From contig NZ_AVHW01000091.1 in NCBI RefSeq assembly GCF_000449425.2, positions 1 through 64,000 of the forward strand: a stretch of DNA of 64,000 nt, in the 5' to 3' direction. This stretch comes from Clostridioides difficile CD160. Its GTDB lineage: Bacteria; Bacillota; Clostridia; Peptostreptococcales; Peptostreptococcaceae. A program made the translations under genes and the position numbers. Each line of letters opens with the position of its first letter. Within the stretch, counting starts at the first letter, position 1. Under the pieces are notes generated by a model, which did no database searches, was not told the origin of the DNA, and saw only the letters and a program-made list of their open reading frames with translations. Shown here piece after piece: positions 39,331-47,932 of this stretch.

Positions 39331-39996
39331 TTGAAAGGAAACATAGTACAATTTAATTTTGCAGATATAGAGGAAGAAGTATATTCGTTAGATTATGCAA
39401 TAGCATGGAATACAGATGAAGAAAACGTAAACATCATACCATTTACAAATAAATTTTGTAAAGAATCTATAGAATCTTTTTGTCTAGGTAAGATTGACAA
39501 CTTTGTTGAAATATTAAATGAAGGATTTGTTGAAAATCACCATTATGTGCATTTAGATAAAATAATTAGTGTACCTAAGAAAAAGGTTAATTTAGTATAT
39601 CAACAAGACACACATGGTTATCTTTTAAGAGATGATAATAATAATCTTATTCCTGCAAAAATAACTTCAGAACAATCTAAGTCTATATCAAATAAGATGG
39701 AGTTATTCTGTGCTGGTGAAGAAAAATGTTTAATTAATATATTACTAAAGGCTGACCCATCATATATTTTAGATGTAGATAGTATAAAGGATAAGGACAT
39801 TCTAAATTTAGGTTACGAGTCTATTGATAGATACAAAGAATACAATTTTGACGATGATAAGATTTTAATATTTTTTATAAATAAAAAACGTTACTCATTA
39901 ATTATGAAAAAAACAAATAATTCTAGTAATGATTTAAATACTAGAAATAATGATATAAAAAAATTATTTACTAATAATGCAGAAAATCTTAGCTAG
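39331..39996 (+). CDS. Hypothetical protein, no recognised family
   Basis: The 221-residue protein starts with TTG, 9 bases after GGAGGTC, and has no signal peptide or membrane helix. It is rich in Asn, Asp, Glu and Lys, with several YxxD-type stretches. I do not recognise a domain. It is monocistronic, followed by a strong terminator. Confidence 0.55.
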   Translation: MKGNIVQFNFADIEEEVYSLDYAIAWNTDEENVNIIPFTNKFCKESIESFCLGKIDNFVEILNEGFVENHHYVHLDKIISVPKKKVNLVYQQDTHGYLLRDDNNNLIPAKITSEQSKSISNKMELFCAGEEKCLINILLKADPSYILDVDSIKDKDILNLGYESIDRYKEYNFDDDKILIFFINKKRYSLIMKKTNNSSNDLNTRNNDIKKLFTNNAENLS

Positions 39997-40046
39997 TATT
40001 ATAATTTTAGCTTATATTGTTAATTAAATTAATAATAGTATACAAA

Positions 40047-40074
40047 ATGGGAGTAGATAAATCTACTCCCATTC
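40047..40074 (+). terminator. Strong hairpin terminator
   Basis: A perfect stem pairs AATGGGAGTAGAT (40047-40059) with ATCTACTCCCATT (40062-40074), followed by CATTTA. It terminates the hypothetical gene. The remaining region to 40421 is AT-rich and I see nothing else in it. Confidence 0.7.
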
Positions 40075-40421
40075 ATTTATAATAAACAAATAAATCCATA
40101 AACCTATTGAGTGATTATAATTTTTAGATTGTGTTATCTTGCATTTTTAAATTTAAGGTAACTTTCTATTCTAAACTTTAATCTCTACATCAATATCTTC
40201 AACTGTAACAACTTACAATTAAATCTTTAATAATCAAACTTTAGACTATCTATATTAAAACTCAAATTAGATTCAGGATTTATTTGGATATCACATTTAT
40301 TTTATTAAATATTAATTAATTATTTTCTGCTTACAAACTTAGTCTTCCCCTAATTCTATTATTAAATACTTTTAATTATTTTTCAATACAATATTAATTT
40401 TTAACAATATTTATTCTAAGT

Positions 40422-41714
40422 TTATTTTGTAAATCCAGATACTTTCCACACTCCTTTTTCATTTACAATATCAATATTGATATCAGAAAAACTTCCTCTT
40501 CCAGTGTCACCCATTATATCATTACCCCCAAATACCACATTATAACATCTTTTACCATTTTCTTTTAAATCCACATTTTCCATATATACAATTTTATCAT
40601 TATCAATATAATTTGGTAAATTCATCTCAAACTTAGTATCATTAAAAAGCTTATGATTATCCAAATTAATAAAGAGAGTGCTTATCTTACTTTCTACATC
40701 CATAGTAGTTAATAAAACCTTTGTACTATTTTCTTTTATAGCCTTTATATACATTTTTATCAAATCTTCATTGCTTAACTTTGATACATCTATATATAAA
40801 GAATTGGACTTATCTATACAATTATCTTCTATCCATGGACTTAAGTCTTCTTTTATTACTTCTTTAAAACTATGTCTTTTTAAGCTAATAGCGTTCCCTT
40901 CATGCCTTCCAGAATCAATATACGCCCCTACAATTTTTCCTTCATACCTTATTATTATACCTCTAGTACTTAATAGAGTATCTTCAAGTTCATCTGATAA
41001 TGGTTCAATTAAATTGTATATCTCAGCAGTAATCTCTTTTGATTTTAAGTTTGAAAAGTCTAAACCTATATCTTTAGATAGCTCTATATTATATGCCCAG
41101 TATAACTTCTCTACTGTATCTTCTGATGAATACTTAAAATTATTTGGAATTGTTTTTTGTTGAGATGATATTAGAAAACTTGGTGTCCAGTTATACTTTT
41201 TAAAAAGTTCATTTACATCATTAGGTACTTTCGAATATTGAGGTCTAAATTCTTCAAGTGATGATATCAACCTAAAGAAATCATGTTCTACATTAAATTT
41301 TTCATTATTATATTCAATATTTCCGACATTATGTGTACTATCATATGAGTAACTTATGATTTTTTGTTCTCCATCACCATTATAGAAATTTATACTTTGA
41401 CTTTTTAATATAACTTCATTCGTATTCTTATCTTTATCTTTATCTTTATAATACGTTACACCATTTAAATCATTTAGTATCTCATCTATTAAATGTTTAT
41501 CTAAAATTAAAATTGGCTTAGAATCATTTTCTTGACTAGTATTACTGTAAATTTCTATTTTTTTTGTATCTTTTAAATCTAAATATATTTTTTTATCATG
41601 TTTATCATTTATTAAATTGGGTTTTGTATTTAAATATAATATTACAAAACTCAAAATAAGCATAGCTATGATAAATACTTTTGTTTTTATACCTTTCAAA
41701 TTGTATACCTCCAT
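40422..41714 (-). CDS. Membrane-anchored protein with DUF4829-like C-terminus
   Basis: The 430-residue protein has one N-terminal membrane helix (about 11-27) and an extracellular body. The C-terminal 110 residues, with DVSKLSNEDLIKMYIKAIKENS and ending in GVWKVSGFTK, resemble DUF4829-type domains of secreted clostridial proteins. No catalytic motif is evident. It lies downstream of, and in the same direction as, ptsI but beyond the ptsI terminator. Confidence 0.6.
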   Translation of the reverse strand: MEVYNLKGIKTKVFIIAMLILSFVILYLNTKPNLINDKHDKKIYLDLKDTKKIEIYSNTSQENDSKPILILDKHLIDEILNDLNGVTYYKDKDKDKNTNEVILKSQSINFYNGDGEQKIISYSYDSTHNVGNIEYNNEKFNVEHDFFRLISSLEEFRPQYSKVPNDVNELFKKYNWTPSFLISSQQKTIPNNFKYSSEDTVEKLYWAYNIELSKDIGLDFSNLKSKEITAEIYNLIEPLSDELEDTLLSTRGIIIRYEGKIVGAYIDSGRHEGNAISLKRHSFKEVIKEDLSPWIEDNCIDKSNSLYIDVSKLSNEDLIKMYIKAIKENSTKVLLTTMDVESKISTLFINLDNHKLFNDTKFEMNLPNYIDNDKIVYMENVDLKENGKRCYNVVFGGNDIMGDTGRGSFSDINIDIVNEKGVWKVSGFTK

Positions 41715-41789
41715 TAAATATTTATTAGATGCAGACTATATCCTTAATACCAAACCATAAATATTATAATACCTTAAATTATACAATAA

Positions 41790-41823
41790 AAAAGCCATAG
41801 TATATAGACAAACTATGGCTTTT
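41790..41823 (-). terminator. Terminator of ptsI
   Basis: AAAAGCCATAGT (41790-41801) pairs with ACTATGGCTTTT (41812-41823). On the minus strand a T run follows. Confidence 0.85.
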
Positions 41824-41895
41824 ACTCATTCATTAAATAATTTTCATTATCTATAATCTACCTAAATAAGTATTTATGTAGATATAATTTAATAA

Positions 41896-43608
41896 TTACA
41901 TATTAAAACTAGTTTCAATATATTTCTTTATTTCTTCAGCAGTACCCATATTAAGTACTTCATCAGCTAATTTTTTCATATCAGATTCTTTAACTGAAGT
42001 TATTAACTTTCTAGCAGGAAGTATTGATATTGGAGACATAGAGAACTCATCTAATCCCATACCTAAAAGTATTGGTATCATTTTTTGGTCTCCAGCAGAT
42101 TCTCCACACATACCTGCCCATTTACCTTCTTTATGTGCATTATCTATAACTGTTTTTATAAGTCTTAAAACAGCTGGATTAAATTGATTATAAAGATAGC
42201 TTATTTTTTGATTCATTCTATCAACTGCACAAGTATATTGAATTAAGTCATTAGTTCCTATAGAGAAGAAATCTACATGTTTAGCTAATACATCAGATAT
42301 TACAGCAGCAGATGGTACTTCTATCATCATACCAATTTCTACATCTTTAGCATAAGCTACACCCTCAGAATCAAGTTCTGCTAAAACTTCTTTTACAACT
42401 TCTTTAGCTTGTAATAATTCTTCTAAAGATGAAATCATAGGGAACATGATTCTTAGTTTTCCATGAACACTTGCTCTATATAAAGCTCTTAATTGAGTCT
42501 TAAATATATCTTTTCTATCTAAGCAAAGTCTTATTGCTCTATAACCTAAGAATGGATTCATTTCAGGTTCCATACTTAAATAACTTAATTCTTTATCTCC
42601 ACCTATATCCAGTGTTCTTATAACTATAGGTTTCCCATCCATTCCTTCTAGTACAGCTTTGTAAGCTTCATATTGTATTTCTTCAGTTGGGAAAGAATCT
42701 CTATCCATGTATAAGAATTCTGTTCTATAAAGACCAACACCTTCTGCATCATTCTTTATTAGACCTTCTATATCATTAGGAGTTCCTATATTACCAGCTA
42801 GTTCTACATGCTTACCATCTAAAGTTACAGATGCTTTTCCCTTTAATAATTGTAATGCTTTTCTCTCTTCTTCATACTTAGCTTTTAACTCAGTATATTT
42901 ATTTATAGTCTCTTCATCTGGATTAACGATTACTTCTCCAGTATCTCCATTGAAGACTACAAAATCTCCATCCTTAACATTTGAAGTTATATCACTTAAT
43001 CCAACGATTGCAGCTATCTCTAAAGTTCTAGACATGATAGCAGTATGAGAAGTTCTTCCACCTATATCAGTTAAAAATCCTAAAACCATTTTTTTATTCA
43101 TAGTTGCTGTGTCTGATGGAGTTAAGTCATGTGCTATTAATACTACTTCTTCACTTAAAGCAGATAAATCAACAACTTTAATTCCTAATATATGTCTAAG
43201 TATTCTATTTGTAACATCTTTTATGTCCGCTGCTCTTTCTTTCATATACTCATTGTCCATAGACTCGAACATGCTAACAAACATCTCTTTTATCTCATTT
43301 AAAGCATACTCTGCATTTACATTTTCAGTTTTAATCTTGTCTATTGCAGAACCAATTAACTCTGGGTCTTCTAAAACTAATAAATGTGCTTCAAATATTT
43401 CTGCCTCTTCTGCTCCTAATTCTTCAGAAGCCTTTTCCTTAACTTTTACTAATTCTTCTTTAGAAACTGCAACTGCATTTTCTAATTTAGCAATTTCCGC
43501 TTCAACATTATCTATAGATTTTTTTTCAATTACTAATTCACTATGCTCAACTACTAACGCTTTCCCTAAAGCAACACCAGGAGAAGCACCTATTCCTTTG
43601 TAAGCCAT
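41896..43608 (-). CDS. ptsI: Phosphoenolpyruvate-protein phosphotransferase, PTS enzyme I
   Basis: The 570-residue enzyme has the active-site His in GGRTSHTAIMSRT (about 188), MYRTEFLYMDRDSFPTEEIQ (about 295), FGYRAIR-type and FSIGTNDLIQYT (about 450) motifs, and a conserved Cys in WAGMCGESAGD (about 502). It transfers phosphate from PEP to HPr. RBS GGAGGTAGGG. It is separated from ptsH by 258 bases with a long hairpin. Confidence 0.97.
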   Translation of the reverse strand: MAYKGIGASPGVALGKALVVEHSELVIEKKSIDNVEAEIAKLENAVAVSKEELVKVKEKASEELGAEEAEIFEAHLLVLEDPELIGSAIDKIKTENVNAEYALNEIKEMFVSMFESMDNEYMKERAADIKDVTNRILRHILGIKVVDLSALSEEVVLIAHDLTPSDTATMNKKMVLGFLTDIGGRTSHTAIMSRTLEIAAIVGLSDITSNVKDGDFVVFNGDTGEVIVNPDEETINKYTELKAKYEEERKALQLLKGKASVTLDGKHVELAGNIGTPNDIEGLIKNDAEGVGLYRTEFLYMDRDSFPTEEIQYEAYKAVLEGMDGKPIVIRTLDIGGDKELSYLSMEPEMNPFLGYRAIRLCLDRKDIFKTQLRALYRASVHGKLRIMFPMISSLEELLQAKEVVKEVLAELDSEGVAYAKDVEIGMMIEVPSAAVISDVLAKHVDFFSIGTNDLIQYTCAVDRMNQKISYLYNQFNPAVLRLIKTVIDNAHKEGKWAGMCGESAGDQKMIPILLGMGLDEFSMSPISILPARKLITSVKESDMKKLADEVLNMGTAEEIKKYIETSFNM

Positions 43609-43744
43609 AACCCTACCTCCTAAAAAATATCTTCTGTATTTTCATACTAAATTTATGATTAAAAATATCTTATTTCATATTCTAAAATATTTGTATTTTC
43701 ATACCCAATTAACAATAGTCTTAATCTTCTGATTAAATAAACAT

Positions 43745-43815
43745 GAAAGTAACAAAGAAATTAAATATCTACAAACGTTAATCTGTATATGTTTAATGCT
43801 TCTCTGTTACTTTTA
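43745..43815 (-). promoter_or_regulatory. Long hairpin between ptsH and ptsI
   Basis: On the minus strand AAAGTAACAGAGAAGCATTAAA pairs, with mismatches, with TTTAATTTCTTTGTTACTTT across a loop of about 25 bases. It may be a partial terminator or processing site that lets ptsH be made in excess of ptsI. Confidence 0.5.
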
Positions 43816-43866
43816 CTCTAAGTAATGATTAGATTACAAATATTAAACTTAAAAAAATTATTATAT

Positions 43867-44127
43867 CTACTCTCCAAATCCACTTTCAACTAATTCAACC
43901 ATTGCAGCTAAAGCTACTTCTTCATCGTCTCCATTTACAACTAACTTTAATTCTTCTCCTTGAGCTAAACCTAAACTCATTATTCCCATTATTGATTTTG
44001 CATTTACAGTTTTGTCTTTTGCTACAACCTCTACTGTTGATTTGAATTCAGCTGCCTTCTTAACAAACATTCCTGCTGGTCTAGCATGTAATCCACTTGC
44101 ATTTTTGATACTAACTATTTTTTCCAT
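43867..44127 (-). CDS. ptsH: Phosphocarrier protein HPr
   Basis: The 86-residue protein has the phospho-His in SGLHARPAGMF (His15) and the HPr kinase target Ser46 in AKSIMGIMSLG. It carries phosphate from enzyme I to sugar-specific EIIA proteins, and Ser46-P acts in catabolite repression with CcpA. RBS AGGAGG. Upstream (44128-44318) is AT-rich, and a TATAAT-like -10 is visible near 44261 on the minus strand. Confidence 0.97.
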   Translation of the reverse strand: MEKIVSIKNASGLHARPAGMFVKKAAEFKSTVEVVAKDKTVNAKSIMGIMSLGLAQGEELKLVVNGDDEEVALAAMVELVESGFGE

Positions 44128-44318
44128 TTTTTTAATCCTCCTATAGACTTTACATTTTATATTTTTTAAAATTGTTTTCCTGTTTTTTACTTTAATGGTA
44201 CTTAGTGGTACTTTTTTGTCCTATGGTCATTTTTTGTTCCCACTAGTGCTACAAAAATATTATACTACTAATATACACTTTTTTCGAGTATAATTACAAA
44301 TTTTTTTTTGTTTTTTAT

Positions 44319-45530
44319 TTAACTTTGATTTTTTAAGTCTTTTATAATACAATTTGTCAATAATTTTGTATTTTTGTTCTTTTTAATACTAATTTTAGGT
44401 CTAATTTCAAAATTAGAAGCTAAATTTTTATTAGAATCAATATTTGTATTTACAACATCTAAAACTTTATTAAAATCATATAATTTTATTCTATTTATGC
44501 TATTTTCTTCAAGTTTTTTTTCATATATACAGTAAAATAAATCTTTATATGAAAAATTCTTTGGTAATCCAAGCACTTCACCAAGCTTTGGTATTACACT
44601 TTCCATAATAGTTCTAAGTGAAGCATCTCTTTTTATGTTTAATAAATTACAAATACACTGTACAGTTTCATTACTCATACTTCTAAACTTGTCAAAACAA
44701 TATTCTTCATTATATTTATATTCTACATCAAAATAATACTTAATCCCATTGCATCTTTCATATGCTTTCATAGTATCCAAGTAACCCAATCTAATGTTTT
44801 TTTCTACATTGTCTCTATCTTTATTAAGAGAACCTCCCAGATACTCCGATGGTATTATAGTTTTTATATTTATATTCTGATGTTTATTTAGATTCATCTT
44901 TCCAAGAAAATCATCAATCAATCTAATCACAACAACATCTTCATACCCTTTGTCTTCTAAAAGTCCTATTGGCATATTGTCACAAAACATTCCATCAAGA
45001 TATAATTTATCATCCATCATATTTGATTGAAAAATAGGCAAACTAGAACTAGCAATTAAATAATCAATCAATCTCCCTTGTGGCATATCTTCAATATACA
45101 ATGGGTGTGGATTAATCTTTTTATCCCACCATACTGTAACAAGTCCAAAGTCTTTTTTTGATTTTCGTATTATATCTTCATTTAATGTAGTTTCCATTAA
45201 TTGTCTCATAGGGCTTATATCTATACCTTCATTTTTTCTAGCCTTATTTATAAGTTCAATAAGTGCATTGATATTTTTAGTAGTGAAATCTACATTTTTA
45301 AATTTCTCATAGGTATCTTTATCAATATTCATAAAGTGAGTATAATCGTAGTTTAACCAAATATCTTCCATTACTTCAATATCATTTTGAATTATATATG
45401 CCCCATTTAAAGCACCAATTGATGTGCCAGTTACTCCTTGAAACTCTATCCCAAGTTCTCTTAAAGCCTTATATGCACCTATTTGATAGGCTCCTTTTGT
45501 TCCTCCACCTTCTAAAACTAATCCTTTCAT
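44319..45530 (-). CDS. Patatin-like phospholipase
   Basis: The 403-residue protein has a glycine-rich oxyanion loop LEGGGTKGAYQIGAY (about 6), nucleophile Ser in GTSIG (about 40) and the catalytic Asp in DGMFCDNMP (about 180), so the dyad is intact. It has no signal peptide and is like cytoplasmic RssA/YchK-type proteins. It is the last gene of the run that includes camA, 230 bases after it. Confidence 0.88.
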   Translation of the reverse strand: MKGLVLEGGGTKGAYQIGAYKALRELGIEFQGVTGTSIGALNGAYIIQNDIEVMEDIWLNYDYTHFMNIDKDTYEKFKNVDFTTKNINALIELINKARKNEGIDISPMRQLMETTLNEDIIRKSKKDFGLVTVWWDKKINPHPLYIEDMPQGRLIDYLIASSSLPIFQSNMMDDKLYLDGMFCDNMPIGLLEDKGYEDVVVIRLIDDFLGKMNLNKHQNINIKTIIPSEYLGGSLNKDRDNVEKNIRLGYLDTMKAYERCNGIKYYFDVEYKYNEEYCFDKFRSMSNETVQCICNLLNIKRDASLRTIMESVIPKLGEVLGLPKNFSYKDLFYCIYEKKLEENSINRIKLYDFNKVLDVVNTNIDSNKNLASNFEIRPKISIKKNKNTKLLTNCIIKDLKNQS

Positions 45531-45760
45531 ATTATCACCTACTATATTAAAAACATTTCTGATTTCTATTTCTCAGCAAATATTAATTCAAAAAACTATT
45601 TTTAGTTATTGGAGAAAAATAAAATTGCACAAATTTATTTTTATTTTATCAAAAAAACATTGAAAAGTATATATCTTTAATATTTTTTTATATGGTTAAC
45701 TTTTTATTCAAAATTTAGATAAATAATTAACATTTCAATTTTTTTCATATTTATGGATAC

Positions 45761-47494
45761 TTATATACCTAAAGAATCAATTATTAAGTTATCCATTTTT
45801 ATCTGCAATCTTTCTACCTTTTCTTTATCTATAGATTTATTTAATAAAATTGATATTATTTGCCTTGATAAACTCTCTATCTCTTCATAATTATTATCTC
45901 TAAAAATTCTTATCTTCATAACCTTATTAGGATAGTAATCATATATATTTTTACTCATTTTTTTAGCAGTTATTTTAAAGTATTTATCATAAATACTGGA
46001 ATTTAAAATTCCAACTAGATATTCATATGAGAATTTATCTAAATACTCTTCTTTTATGAAAAAAGAATATACGTCTGCACTTGAAAAATTATTATCATAG
46101 TCTATGGCAAATCTATTTTCTTTGGATTTATAAGGATACATTATCTTTTTTCTTTCAAAGAAAAGCTTTTCTCTGCCCCATTGAAGTTCATACCATTTCC
46201 TTATTCCACTTTTACATTCTCTTCTGTTTTCTAGTTTTGATTTATATATTCCTATAATCTCATCAAGTATCTTCTTATTTTTTTCTTCATCATCTATATC
46301 ATTTGAGTATATTAACCTATAATCACTTTTATCTACTATATATTTATTTATATTTTTACTTTTTATCCAATATTTTAAAAATTTATTATCCACAAGGTTC
46401 AATTTTACATCATCTTTACTCAAAATAAATGCTTTATCACAGCCTGTGATTATTCCTTGAAAACTTATCGCTATATCTTCCAAACTATAGTTGCATTTTT
46501 CTTGTATCTTATTATAAAAAGCTTCATCATCCTTATTTACAAGTATCCATTCATCAGATAATAAACTTTGATTTATATTAAAATAATTAAAGTTATTACT
46601 ATTTAAAAGTTCTTCTAGCGTTTCAAATTTATTTATGCATATATCTTCATTTTTTATTTTAAATACATCTATAGCTTTGTCTTTTGATTTTTTCTTATCG
46701 AAAGTAAGTATACAACTAGATACCCCTATATTTTTAAATATATTTGCACCTAAAAAATCTACTATTTCTTTAACACTGACATTTGATTTAATATATTCTC
46801 TTAAATCTTTACCAGATAAACTTTCTAAAAAATATCTTGGAGTTATAACGCTACCAGTTCCTCCTTGTTTCAAGATATCTATAATCTTTTTATAAAAACA
46901 AAAATACAAGTCAGCTTTATCTTTATAAACTTCACTGTATTTTTCTAGAAGAAATTTTTTATATTTCTTTTCAAGTTTTTTATGACCAATATATGGTGGA
47001 TTACCAATTATGTAATCAAACTTATATCGCCAGTTCTTTTTTAGGCTATCACAACAAAATAGATTAATCTTTATATCAGATTCCTCTAAGTCATTTACTG
47101 CCTTTTTGTTTATTAAGCTGTCTTTTAATATATTTATAGCTTTCTCATCAATATCAGCACCATATATACAATAATTTAATATATGACTATGTATATTATT
47201 AACAGTCCAATAATTTTCATCATATTTCTCTTTTAATTCATAGATATTTTCCTCAAATAAGTCATATAAAATATCGTATACTTCCAAAAGAAAATTTCCG
47301 CACCCACAAGAAATATCGAGTATCCGTGGATATGGATTTTTAATTATATCGTGATTTTTTAAAGTTTTTTTTACAATATAATCGACAATGATTTTAGGAG
47401 TATAGTATATTCCACTTGCTTTTTTAGTATCTACATCTAAACTATTCTCATACTCTTTAGATAGTAGAAAATTATCTTGAGATATATCATCCAT
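45761..47494 (-). CDS. camA: CamA, adenine-specific DNA methyltransferase
   Basis: The 577-residue N6-adenine methyltransferase has the SAM motif DISCGCGNF (60-68), catalytic NPPY (165-168) in IIGNPPYIGH, and a C-terminal target-recognition domain (about 330-577). Length and sequence agree with C. difficile CamA, an orphan solitary enzyme (no restriction partner) that methylates the last adenine of CAAAAA and affects sporulation and colonisation. It lies 39 bases after the Rrf2 gene and has RBS TTGGAGG. Confidence 0.95.
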   Translation of the reverse strand: MDDISQDNFLLSKEYENSLDVDTKKASGIYYTPKIIVDYIVKKTLKNHDIIKNPYPRILDISCGCGNFLLEVYDILYDLFEENIYELKEKYDENYWTVNNIHSHILNYCIYGADIDEKAINILKDSLINKKAVNDLEESDIKINLFCCDSLKKNWRYKFDYIIGNPPYIGHKKLEKKYKKFLLEKYSEVYKDKADLYFCFYKKIIDILKQGGTGSVITPRYFLESLSGKDLREYIKSNVSVKEIVDFLGANIFKNIGVSSCILTFDKKKSKDKAIDVFKIKNEDICINKFETLEELLNSNNFNYFNINQSLLSDEWILVNKDDEAFYNKIQEKCNYSLEDIAISFQGIITGCDKAFILSKDDVKLNLVDNKFLKYWIKSKNINKYIVDKSDYRLIYSNDIDDEEKNKKILDEIIGIYKSKLENRRECKSGIRKWYELQWGREKLFFERKKIMYPYKSKENRFAIDYDNNFSSADVYSFFIKEEYLDKFSYEYLVGILNSSIYDKYFKITAKKMSKNIYDYYPNKVMKIRIFRDNNYEEIESLSRQIISILLNKSIDKEKVERLQIKMDNLIIDSLGI

Positions 47495-47533
47495 AGCTGA
47501 AAACCTCCAATTATTATCATAGCTGAAAATTTA

Positions 47534-47932
47534 TTATTCTAGTATTTGTCTTATAGATTTTCTTGATAAAAGTTTATAGATTTCTTTTTCTATTTCTAGT
47601 AACTCACGATTTACTTTGCAACCTTTTAAGCAATTACTGCAATTAGATACATATCTCGTACATTTATTTATATATATTTTTCCATCAATTACTTCTACAA
47701 TAGTCCTTAGACTTATTGTATCCAATGATACATTTAACATGTATTTCTTGCCATCTTCTTTATTAAAAGTAAGCACATTATTTGCACAAAGTTTTCTAAG
47801 AAGCTTATACAGTGTTAGTATTGGTATCTCTTCGCTTTTTAATATCGTTTTAACATCTATTGGATTATCTTCCCCATTATTAAATATAGCTCTTATAATT
47901 CTTATTGAATAATCTACATCTTCTGAAATCAT
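47534..47932 (-). CDS. Rrf2-family transcriptional regulator
   Basis: The 132-residue protein has the Rrf2 winged HTH (1-75) and cysteines at 91, 98, 101 and 105 (CTRYVSNCSNC, CLKGC), plus Cys49. This is more than the usual three, so it may bind an Fe-S cluster. It overlaps the upstream phosphodiesterase gene by 4 bases and is followed by camA after 39 bases. Confidence 0.85.
   Translation of the reverse strand: MISEDVDYSIRIIRAIFNNGEDNPIDVKTILKSEEIPILTLYKLLRKLCANNVLTFNKEDGKKYMLNVSLDTISLRTIVEVIDGKIYINKCTRYVSNCSNCLKGCKVNRELLEIEKEIYKLLSRKSIRQILE

Noticed and set aside
39997-40421. Possible small RNA in the long gap
   Set aside because: Only the terminator at 40047-40074 is structured; I found no promoter or further hairpin to support an RNA gene.
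43109-43603. A 164-codon plus-strand ORF opposite ptsI
   Set aside because: It lies entirely inside the well-conserved ptsI coding region and its Ser-rich product looks like a shadow of the real frame; no RBS or family.
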